Below, in pieces: positions 1 to 5,386 of a stretch of DNA of 6,327 nucleotides. The DNA is from Crenothrix polyspora (GTDB taxonomy: Bacteria; Pseudomonadota; Gammaproteobacteria; Methylococcales; Methylomonadaceae), in assembly GCA_945903675.1 (NCBI GenBank), contig CAMDOP010000192.1, positions 1-6,327 of the forward strand, given 5' to 3'. Position 1 is the stretch's first letter, and each line of letters begins with the position of its first letter. The translations under genes and the position numbers were made by a program. The notes under the pieces were generated by a model that saw only the letters and a list, made by a program, of their open reading frames with translations, had not been told where the DNA came from and did not search any database.

Positions 1-194
1 CTATTGCCACTGGAAAATGGGAGTCTTTAGATGGCTTCTTACGTGCTGGTACTTCAAAAATGCCGAAATTTGATAAATTGAATGGTAAAGAATTTGCAGA
101 GCTAATGACCTATGTGCGCAATAATTTGGGCAATAGCGTGGGCGACGAATTACAGCCGAAGCAAACTGCGCTTCCCGATGATGACGATGAATAA
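1..194 (+). CDS. ctaC: Cytochrome c oxidase subunit II, C-terminal cytochrome c domain (5' partial)
   Basis: This is the 3' end of a gene entering from upstream; the reading frame starts at base 3, gives 63 residues and ends in TAA at 192-194. Subunit II takes electrons from cytochrome c through CuA and passes them to subunit I. The visible part is the end of a c-type haem domain fused behind the cupredoxin domain: the segment 'GTSKMPKF' carries the likely axial Met ligand (codon at 60-62), and it is followed by a helix resembling the 'TYVRNNLGNSVGD' end that is typical of such fused domains. The CuA site and the CxxCH haem attachment site would be upstream and cannot be checked. The protein ends in a short acidic tail, DDDDE. 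It lies 51 nt before ctaD, consistent with one operon. Identification rests on the C-terminal pattern and the position before ctaD. Confidence 0.88.
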   Translation, partial: IATGKWESLDGFLRAGTSKMPKFDKLNGKEFAELMTYVRNNLGNSVGDELQPKQTALPDDDDE

Positions 195-233
195 GTCTGT
201 TCTCGTTATCGCCCAACACTATTAATTATTCTT

Positions 234-237
234 GAGG
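234..237 (+). promoter_or_regulatory. Shine-Dalgarno site of ctaD
   Basis: The sequence TTGAGGT contains GAGG at 234-237, 8 nt before the ATG at 246. It fixes that ATG as the ctaD start, ahead of the His/Asp-rich leader, so the leader is part of the protein. No promoter or terminator is evident in the 51-nt ctaC-ctaD gap. Confidence 0.8.
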
Positions 238-245
238 TATAAATT

Positions 246-1895
246 ATGTCAGCAGCTGTAGCCGAACACGATGATCATGACGATCATCATCATGACGATC
301 ACGATCATGGCCCCGCTAAAGGCCTGTTAAGATGGATAATTACCACTAATCACAAAGATATAGGTACCCTGTATTTATTGTTTGCTTTGGCGATGTTCTT
401 TGTGGGTGGCTCTATGGCTATGGTTATCCGCGCCGAATTATTTGAGCCAGGTTTGCAATTTGTAGATCCTGCTTTCTTTAATTCAATGACCACTATGCAT
501 GCCTTAGTCATGGTATTTGGAGCGGTGATGCCAGCCTTCGTGGGCTTGGCCAACTGGCAAATTCCTTTGATGATAGGTGCGGCCGATATGGCTTTGCCTC
601 GCATGAACAATATGAGTTTTTGGATGTTGGTGGCGGGTGTGTTATTGCTAGCCAGTACCTTATTTATGGAAGGCGGCGCACCTAATGGCGGTTGGACTTT
701 ATATCCACCTTTAGTTTTGCAACCTATTACTGTCGGTAAGGCCTTACCCTTCGCTATTTTCTCAGTACATTTATTAGGTATTTCCTCCATTATGGGGGCG
801 ATTAATATTATCGCGACCATTCTAAACATGCGTGCGCCAGCCATGAGACTCATGGATATGCCGTTGTTTGTTTGGACTTGGTTGATTACAGCCTTTTTAT
901 TAATTGCTGTGATGCCTGTCTTTGCTGGCGCAGTAACCATGTTGCTGACCGATAAGTTTTTCCATACCAGTTTCTTTAATGCCGCTGGTGGTGGTGATCC
1001 TGTGCTTTATGAGCATATCTTTTGGTTCTTTGGTCATCCAGAAGTCTATATCATGATTTTGCCTACCTTTGGTGTGGCATCAACCATTATTCCTGTGTTT
1101 GCGCGTAAGCCTTTATTTGGTTATGCCTCTATGGTGTGGGCGACTGCTTCTATTGCCTTTCTTTCCTTTATCGTTTGGGCGCATCACATGTTTACGGTGG
1201 GTATGCCTATAGCGGGTGAGTTGTACTTCATGTACGCCACTATGATTATTGCTGTGCCTACCGGCGTTAAAGTATTCAACTGGACAGCGACCATGTGGAA
1301 AGGGGCAATGACCTTTGAAACACCGATGCTGTTTTCTATCGCTTTTGTGGTGTTATTTACTATGGGTGGTTTTACTGGCTTGATGATGGCTATTGCGCCG
1401 TCAGATTTTCAGTATCATGATACTTATTTTATTGTGGCTCATTTTCATTACACCTTAGTGCCTGCGTCTATTTTTATCTTGATGGCGGCCGGTTACTTTT
1501 GGCTGCCTAAATGGACCGGCCATATGTACAATGAAAAAATTGGTCAATTACATTTTTGGTTGTCTGCTATCTCGGTCAATATCTTGTTTTTCCCTCAGCA
1601 CTTTTTAGGCTTAGCCGGTATGCCACGTCGTATACCTGATTATGCCATCCAGTTTGCTGATTGGAATATGATTTCAAGTATCGGTGGCTTTATTTTTGGT
1701 GCCAGTCAGTTATTATTCTTATACATCGTTTATGACACCATTAAAGGTGGCACAGGCGAAAAAGTAACGGATGAAGTATGGGAAGATGCGGCTAAGCACG
1801 GCTTGGAATGGACTTTACCGAGTCCTGTTCCTTATCATACTTGGTCGACACCGCCCGCCGCTGTGCCCACTGAGCATGTTTTAGATACTCACTAA
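246..1895 (+). CDS. ctaD: Cytochrome c oxidase subunit I (aa3-type, CtaD)
   Basis: The catalytic subunit reduces O2 to water at the haem a3-CuB site and pumps protons; it is an integral inner-membrane protein of about 12 helices. At 549 residues it has the usual length. All key residues are visible: H85 and H401 (haem a), H399 (haem a3), H264, H313 and H314 (CuB), and Y268 of HPEVY, the Tyr cross-linked to the CuB His. The D-channel residues D114 and N121 (ADMALPRMNN) and E266 are present, as is K342 of the K-channel (PTGVKVFNW). R461/R462 in MPRRIPDY contact the haem propionates. These mark an A-family proton-pumping oxidase. Residues 8-21 form a His/Asp-rich cytoplasmic leader encoded by a short tandem repeat. 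A good Shine-Dalgarno site supports the start. It follows ctaC and precedes a small membrane ORF and ctaG in one operon. Confidence 0.98.
   Translation: MSAAVAEHDDHDDHHHDDHDHGPAKGLLRWIITTNHKDIGTLYLLFALAMFFVGGSMAMVIRAELFEPGLQFVDPAFFNSMTTMHALVMVFGAVMPAFVGLANWQIPLMIGAADMALPRMNNMSFWMLVAGVLLLASTLFMEGGAPNGGWTLYPPLVLQPITVGKALPFAIFSVHLLGISSIMGAINIIATILNMRAPAMRLMDMPLFVWTWLITAFLLIAVMPVFAGAVTMLLTDKFFHTSFFNAAGGGDPVLYEHIFWFFGHPEVYIMILPTFGVASTIIPVFARKPLFGYASMVWATASIAFLSFIVWAHHMFTVGMPIAGELYFMYATMIIAVPTGVKVFNWTATMWKGAMTFETPMLFSIAFVVLFTMGGFTGLMMAIAPSDFQYHDTYFIVAHFHYTLVPASIFILMAAGYFWLPKWTGHMYNEKIGQLHFWLSAISVNILFFPQHFLGLAGMPRRIPDYAIQFADWNMISSIGGFIFGASQLLFLYIVYDTIKGGTGEKVTDEVWEDAAKHGLEWTLPSPVPYHTWSTPPAAVPTEHVLDTH
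276..305 (+). repeat. 15-bp tandem repeat coding the His/Asp leader of CtaD
   Basis: Two adjacent 15-bp units, CATGACGATCATCAT (276-290) and CATGACGATCACGAT (291-305), share their first 11 bases. They encode HDDHH and HDDHD. A further HDD triplet lies just upstream (267-275). The repeat is in frame, so changes in copy number by whole units would only alter leader length. Confidence 0.75.
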
Positions 1896-1907
1896 ATAAT
1901 GGGAATA

Positions 1908-1933
1908 TACCTAGTCTATTGTTAGGCTAGGTA
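1908..1933 (+). promoter_or_regulatory. Intercistronic RNA hairpin between ctaD and the small ORF
   Basis: TACCTAGTCTA (1908-1918) pairs with TAGGCTAGGTA (1923-1933) around a 4-nt TTGT loop. All 11 positions pair, one as U-G. No T-tract follows, so it is not a standard intrinsic terminator. It begins 12 nt after the ctaD stop and its 3' arm contains the AGGT that is the only Shine-Dalgarno-like sequence before the ATG at 1946. Possible roles are protecting the 3' end of a processed ctaC-ctaD message, or limiting translation of the small ORF and, through coupling, of ctaG. The pairing is seen directly; the roles are inferred. Confidence 0.6.
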
Positions 1934-1945
1934 GTCACTAATATC

Positions 1946-2044
1946 ATGACAATAAAAAATAAAAATTTATTAACGGCCGTTGTTTTAGTAGCTGTTGCGT
2001 TAATCGTTTATTTATTCGCGGTAGCACAAGCGGTTTCACAATGA
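1946..2044 (+). CDS. Small single-span membrane protein, 32 aa, between ctaD and ctaG
   Basis: An ATG at 1946 opens a 32-codon frame ending in TGA at 2042-2044. An in-frame TAG at 1928-1930 rules out an upstream extension. The product has a short basic N-terminus (MTIKNKN), one hydrophobic helix over about residues 8-28 (LLTAVVLVAVALIVYLFAVA) and a polar end (QAVSQ). This pattern predicts an N-in single-pass inner-membrane peptide. Its stop overlaps the ctaG start as ATGA, and ctaG has no Shine-Dalgarno site of its own, so the two are probably translationally coupled. Oxidase clusters of beta- and gammaproteobacteria often carry a tiny membrane protein at this place, annotated as a small cytochrome oxidase assembly protein; equivalence here is inferred from position and topology, not from a residue motif. 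A start-stop coupled leader peptide with no role of its own is the alternative. The Shine-Dalgarno candidate AGGT (1929-1932) is 13 nt away and lies in a hairpin. Confidence 0.65.
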   Translation: MTIKNKNLLTAVVLVAVALIVYLFAVAQAVSQ

Positions 2045-2592
2045 CTGATGAGCTTAGTAAAAAACATACTAAGCTAGTTCGTATATTGGTACTCGTTGCT
2101 GTGGCTATGTTTGGTTTCGGTTATGCCTTGGTGCCTATTTACGATGTCTTATGTGAATGGAAATGGATAGAACGTGATAGGCCTGATGATATCAAGCAAG
2201 TCTCAGAAGCGACTTATAAAGTCGATATGGCTAGAGAAATCACCGTAGAATTTATCACTACCTTGAATGAATCTACGCCTATGGAGTTCCATCCTGAAGT
2301 CAAGCAAATAAAAGTTCATCCGGGTGAATATCATACCGTTAATTTTTATGCTGAAAATAAGGCGAATAAAGTCATGGTTTCTAGAGCGATTGCTAGTTTT
2401 TCGCCGGCTTTAACGAGCAGTTATTTTGAAAAGACGCAGTGTTTTTGTTTTTCAGAACAAACGTTTCAACCGAAAGAAATTAAGATAATGCCGATGCGCT
2501 TTGTTATTAATCCAGATTTACCGGCAAGTTATAAAACGATTACCTTGTCATACACATTTTTTGATAATACTGAAAAATCAGTCAATAAATAA
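2041..2592 (+). CDS. ctaG: Cytochrome c oxidase assembly protein CtaG (Cox11 family)
   Basis: CtaG/Cox11 is a membrane-anchored copper protein that delivers Cu(I) to the CuB site of subunit I on the periplasmic side. The 183 residues match the family length. One N-terminal membrane helix lies at about residues 12-34 and ends in the family signature LVPIYDVLCEW, with conserved C38. The periplasmic beta-sandwich domain carries the copper-binding CFCF pair, C134 and C136, in KTQCFCFSEQTF, followed by the family-typical MPMRFVINPDLP segment. No residue required by the family looks missing. Its start overlaps the stop of the small membrane ORF (ATGA) and there is no Shine-Dalgarno sequence before it, so translation probably depends on ribosomes arriving from that ORF. 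ctaE follows after 11 nt. Confidence 0.96.
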   Translation: MTDELSKKHTKLVRILVLVAVAMFGFGYALVPIYDVLCEWKWIERDRPDDIKQVSEATYKVDMAREITVEFITTLNESTPMEFHPEVKQIKVHPGEYHTVNFYAENKANKVMVSRAIASFSPALTSSYFEKTQCFCFSEQTFQPKEIKIMPMRFVINPDLPASYKTITLSYTFFDNTEKSVNK

Positions 2593-2597
2593 AGGGG
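2593..2597 (+). promoter_or_regulatory. Shine-Dalgarno site of ctaE
   Basis: AGGGG directly follows the ctaG stop codon and lies 6 nt before the ATG at 2604. It confirms the ctaE start. This is a clear site, unlike the weak or absent ones before the assembly-factor genes of the window. Confidence 0.75.
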
Positions 2598-2603
2598 ACG
2601 CTG

Positions 2604-3455
2604 ATGTCTACAAATACTGCTTATTACATTCCACATAAAGCAACCTGGCCGGTTATTGGTACGGCAGGTTTAATGACTATGCTGGCGGGTTTTGCAAATT
2701 ATTTAAATGGTTCATCTATTGGACCTACTATGATGGTGATAGGCTTGCTTATTTTTATCGTCATGTTAGTAGGTTGGTTTACCTTGCAAGCCAAAGAAAG
2801 TGAATCCGGTATGTATAACCATGGCGTAGGTATTTCCTATCGTATGGGCATGATGTGGTTTATCTTTTCGGAAATCATCTTTTTCGCGGTGTTCTTTGGC
2901 ACCTTATGGTACACACGTAATTTGTCTGTGCCTTGGTTGGGCGAAGGCGCAACCAAAGAGATATTACATTCTGCTTATCAAGCGACTTGGCCTACTAATG
3001 GTCCGGGTAATGTCGGTGGGCATTATGAGCCTATGGGCGCTTGGGGCTTACCCTTTTTAAATACCTTGCTGCTGTTAACAAGTGGTGTGACTTGTACTTG
3101 GGCACATCATGGTCTATTGGCTAATAATAGAGATCAGTTGATTAAAGGTTTGGCTGCAACGGTTTTATTAGGATTTTTATTCGTTACCTTTCAGGCTATC
3201 GAATATCATGAAGCCTATACAGAAATGGGCTTGACCTTGGGGTCAGGTATCTATGGCTCTACGTTCTTTATGCTCACTGGCTTTCATGGCTTCCATGTTT
3301 GCGTTGGTGCTATTATTTTGAGCGTAGTGTTATTTCGTAGTGCTAAAGGCCACTTTAAACCTGAAAATCATTTCGCTTTTGAAGCGGCTGCTTGGTATTG
3401 GCATTTTGTTGACGTGGTTTGGTTGGGTTTATTTATATTTGTATATTTGATGTAA
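2604..3455 (+). CDS. ctaE: Cytochrome c oxidase subunit III (CtaE)
   Basis: Subunit III is a seven-helix membrane protein without redox centres that stabilises subunit I and sustains proton uptake. The 283 residues are in the normal range for the full-length bacterial form. Family signatures are clear: E90 in WFIFSEIIFF (the conserved membrane carboxylate that reacts with DCCD in homologues), TWAHHGLL (165-172), AIEYHEA (198-204), GFHGFHV (226-232), and the C-terminal WYWHFVDVVWLGLFIFVY (264-281). The N-terminus AYYIPHKATWPVIGT is also typical. It is the last gene of the ctaC-ctaD-ctaG-ctaE operon, 11 nt after ctaG, and is followed 11 nt later by a strong terminator. Confidence 0.97.
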   Translation: MSTNTAYYIPHKATWPVIGTAGLMTMLAGFANYLNGSSIGPTMMVIGLLIFIVMLVGWFTLQAKESESGMYNHGVGISYRMGMMWFIFSEIIFFAVFFGTLWYTRNLSVPWLGEGATKEILHSAYQATWPTNGPGNVGGHYEPMGAWGLPFLNTLLLLTSGVTCTWAHHGLLANNRDQLIKGLAATVLLGFLFVTFQAIEYHEAYTEMGLTLGSGIYGSTFFMLTGFHGFHVCVGAIILSVVLFRSAKGHFKPENHFAFEAAAWYWHFVDVVWLGLFIFVYLM

Positions 3456-3466
3456 GTGACTTAGTC

Positions 3467-3504
3467 AAAAAAAGCGCGGACTTAACAGTCCGCGCTTTTT
3501 TTTT
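3467..3504. terminator. Bidirectional intrinsic terminator after ctaE
   Basis: AGCGCGGACT and AGTCCGCGCT form a GC-rich stem (core 9 bp, 3474-3482 with 3487-3495) around a TAAC loop. It is flanked by seven As on the left and nine Ts on the right. Read on the plus strand it ends the ctaE message with a 9-T run; read on the minus strand it ends the convergent DUF2909 gene with a 7-T run. Outer GTGAC (3456-3460) and GTCAC (3505-3509) could extend the structure. The 57 nt from 3510 to the DUF2909 stop hold nothing recognised. Confidence 0.93.
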
Positions 3505-3566
3505 GTCACGATGATTGGGCTAGCGAGTGGCGGCTGGCAAACTAAGGGTAAGTGTAGGGATGTCTT

Positions 3567-3824
3567 TTATTTAAGCCGCTCAGTTTGAACGGGTTTATGC
3601 ATCTGCATACCTTCACCTAAGCCATGTGGTTCAAAAATACCCGTAGCGACGGCGATAAAAAGAAAAATAAATAACAGCATAGAAAGTCCAATACGAAAGG
3701 TCAGGTCTCTCAGGGTTTTTTGGGATTGATCTCCGGCTTTTCGATTAACGAGGTGATACAAGGCAGAACCGAGGCTGATAAGTATCAGAATAAAGGCAAT
3801 GATGATGAGGCTTTTAATAATCAT
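3567..3824 (-). CDS. DUF2909 family twin-transmembrane protein
   Basis: This 85-residue membrane protein has two hydrophobic helices, about residues 4-27 (starting KSLIIIAFILILISLGSALY) and 44-64, joined by a short polar basic loop (NRKAGDQSQKTLRDLTFR). The pattern SLGSALYHLV, followed by TLRDLTFRIGLSMLLF, matches the small DUF2909 proteins that commonly sit near subunit III and SURF1 in gammaproteobacterial oxidase clusters. Its function is unknown; conserved linkage suggests a part in oxidase biogenesis or stability, but nothing in the sequence proves it. A 21-residue polar tail (EPHGLGEGMQMHKPVQTERLK) follows the second helix. It is transcribed against ctaE and shares its terminator. The ATG at 3824 has no good Shine-Dalgarno site before it, so the start is moderately sure. 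Confidence 0.85.
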   Translation of the reverse strand: MIIKSLIIIAFILILISLGSALYHLVNRKAGDQSQKTLRDLTFRIGLSMLLFIFLFIAVATGIFEPHGLGEGMQMHKPVQTERLK

Positions 3825-3857
3825 GATAGAGTTAGGGTGGGTGGCAAGATGGTTTCT

Positions 3858-3886
3858 ATTCTCGTTTAATAATGAGTTTGTGCCAA
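3858..3886 (-). promoter_or_regulatory. Possible sigma-70 promoter for the DUF2909 gene
   Basis: On the minus strand TTGGCA (3886-3881) is followed after 17 nt by GAGAAT (3863-3858). These match the -35 consensus at 5 of 6 and the -10 consensus at 4 of 6 positions. Transcription would start near 3851 and give a leader of about 27 nt. The 81-nt gap should also hold a plus-strand promoter for SURF1, but no convincing one was found there. This is a pattern match in AT-rich DNA and could be chance. Confidence 0.3.
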
Positions 3887-3905
3887 TAGCTAAGTTGAAT
3901 TATGT

Positions 3906-4643
3906 ATGCTAAATGACAAAGTGACTGCGATGAGATTTGAGAAAGCTCCTGTTTTAGCTTATTTGACGCTATTTGTGCTGTTGTGCATATTGGGAACTTG
4001 GCAATTAAGTCGTTCAGAAGAAAAAAGGTCGTTTCTGGAGCAGCAGGCGTTAGGTTCAGCTTCAGCTGAAATTATATCCTTAACTAAGATTATAGATATT
4101 GATGCCTCTAAACTTAGATATAAAAAAACACAGGCGACAGGACATTATGATACAGCGCATCAATTCTTAATAGATAATCAATTTAGCGCTGGGAAGGTGG
4201 GGTATTTAGTTTTAACGCCTTTTATTCTGCAAGGAGAAACAACTGGTGTATTGGTTAATCGGGGTTGGGTTCCTTTAAATCCTGATAGAGCAATATTGCC
4301 TGATATCGATATCAAGGATGAACTTACGGTTGTTAGCGGTCGAATAAATAATTTTCCTAGTGTAGGGATAAAATTACCAGGCGCTGAAATACCCACTAAT
4401 AGTTGGCCATCTGTCTTGCAAGTGGTTGATGTTGATGTTTTAGTAAAGAAATTATCTTACCCTTTAATGCACTTTCAAATAGAGCTGGATCAAGATCAAC
4501 AAGCAGGTTTTAAAAGGGAATGGCTTACAACGACTGTCATGTTGCCTGAACAACACATCGCTTATGCTATACAATGGTTTGCACTGGCATTAACGCTCAC
4601 AATACTATTTATTTGGTATAGCTATAAAAAACATGATAAATAA
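3906..4643 (+). CDS. surf1: SURF1 family cytochrome oxidase assembly protein
   Basis: SURF1 (Shy1) proteins help mature subunit I, and bacterial members have been linked to haem a supply to the oxidase. The 245 residues show the family plan: an N-terminal membrane helix (about 14-31) running into the signature GTWQLSR (30-36), a periplasmic domain with TGHYD (78-82), GYLVLTPF (99-106) and LVNRGWVP (116-123), and a C-terminal helix in HIAYAIQWFALAL (217-229). The basic C-terminus KKHDK is cytoplasmic. The start is uncertain: the ATG at 3906 adds MLNDKVTA, while the in-frame ATG at 3930 (residue 9, MRFEKAP) gives the N-terminus more usual for the family. Neither has a clear Shine-Dalgarno site. 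It opens the second plus-strand run and overlaps the next gene by 11 nt. Confidence 0.93.
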   Translation: MLNDKVTAMRFEKAPVLAYLTLFVLLCILGTWQLSRSEEKRSFLEQQALGSASAEIISLTKIIDIDASKLRYKKTQATGHYDTAHQFLIDNQFSAGKVGYLVLTPFILQGETTGVLVNRGWVPLNPDRAILPDIDIKDELTVVSGRINNFPSVGIKLPGAEIPTNSWPSVLQVVDVDVLVKKLSYPLMHFQIELDQDQQAGFKREWLTTTVMLPEQHIAYAIQWFALALTLTILFIWYSYKKHDK

Positions 4644-5376
4644 ACAACAAAAGAAAAATCAATTAATGATTTTGGCTATTTTTGGTTTGACCATTATTCC
4701 ATTTTTAATAGCTTGGGGACTAGAGAAGTACCCAAGTTTAGTAAAGGGTACGACTAATAGTGGACAGCTCATCATTCCTCCAGTGACTACTGAACGCGCT
4801 GATTTTAATGGTTATGATTCTTTTTCATCTAAAAATATAAGCGAACTTGCAGGTCATTGGTTGATAGTCAATGTCATTCCAGATATGGGTTGTAATGAAG
4901 TTTGTCTTGATGCGCTGCTTAAAAGTAAGCAATTAAGACTGATGTTAAATAAGGAATTACCTCGCACTCGCCGTATTGTTATAATTTTTAAAACCCCGTC
5001 TGTCGAACAGACAAATCAATGGTGGTTGAAAGATACGCTGTTATCGAGACTACATCGCACTAAAAATCCAGTCGACGAGGCTCTTTTTTTGAGCTTATTG
5101 CGTGAAGAAAATAAGCTAGATGAGCCGTTAGTAGAAAGATTAATTGGCGGTGACGACAAAGAGTTTTCTCTTAGTTCCGATTTAATTAGAGTGAAACCTA
5201 GTGTTGAATTAGTTAAGAAATTTACTGAGATCAGGCTGGGAAATCCAATATCGAATGGCATGTTATTTTTAATGGATCCTCTGGGTAATTTAATGATGCA
5301 ATATGATTCAGGATTTAATACTTACAAAGTAAAAGATGATCTTATGCATTTACTCAAAATTTCACAAATTGGTTAG
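4633..5376 (+). CDS. SCO/thioredoxin-like membrane-anchored protein, putative oxidase assembly factor
   Basis: This 247-residue protein has one N-terminal membrane helix (about 11-30) and a domain predicted to face the periplasm. Residues 75-95 (HWLIVNVIPDMG, then CNEVC) look like the first strand and redox loop of a thioredoxin fold, with C87 and C91 in the CxxxC spacing of SCO copper proteins. FLMDPLGNLMMQYD (212-225) resembles the late strand and turn 'DPxG' of that fold, and the C-terminal DDLMHLLKIS helix fits too. Genes of this type commonly sit between SURF1 and ctaA in proteobacteria and are usually annotated only as transmembrane or hypothetical protein. A role in copper or thiol chemistry at subunit II is inferred. 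No His aligns clearly with the third SCO ligand, and residues 111-200 form a long charged middle region. It starts inside the SURF1 stop region and has no Shine-Dalgarno site, suggesting coupling. Confidence 0.75.
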   Translation: MINKQQKKNQLMILAIFGLTIIPFLIAWGLEKYPSLVKGTTNSGQLIIPPVTTERADFNGYDSFSSKNISELAGHWLIVNVIPDMGCNEVCLDALLKSKQLRLMLNKELPRTRRIVIIFKTPSVEQTNQWWLKDTLLSRLHRTKNPVDEALFLSLLREENKLDEPLVERLIGGDDKEFSLSSDLIRVKPSVELVKKFTEIRLGNPISNGMLFLMDPLGNLMMQYDSGFNTYKVKDDLMHLLKISQIG

Positions 5377-5386
5377 TGGTATACAT

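Noticed and set aside
1..219. Minus-strand open frame opposite the end of ctaC
   Set aside because: The plus strand has a clear cytochrome c domain with a proper stop; the antisense product resembles nothing and has biased composition.
350..940. Minus-strand open frame of 196 codons opposite ctaD
   Set aside because: It is an antisense shadow of a highly conserved gene with no recognisable domain; its openness follows from ctaD codon use.
1609..1670. MPRRIPDY in CtaD in place of the MPRRYPDY of mitochondrial-type enzymes, as a sign of altered function
   Set aside because: Both Arg residues that contact haem propionates are kept, and Ile at this place is, as far as I recall, usual in Pseudomonas-type CtaD.
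1908..1933. Terminator between ctaD and ctaG
   Set aside because: The hairpin has no following T-run and the downstream genes belong to the same operon, so it is reported as an intercistronic hairpin instead.
3878..3906. Plus-strand promoter for SURF1 (TTGTGC, 17 nt, TATGTA)
   Set aside because: Each box matches the consensus at only 3 of 6 positions and the start point would fall after the ATG at 3906, so the support is too weak.
4178..4396. Minus-strand open frame inside SURF1
   Set aside because: It is a shadow of a recognised gene with no start signal or family pattern.
5016..5261. Minus-strand open frame inside the SCO-like gene
   Set aside because: It is antisense to a gene with membrane anchor, CxxxC and DPLGN landmarks; the minus product is serine-rich and patternless.
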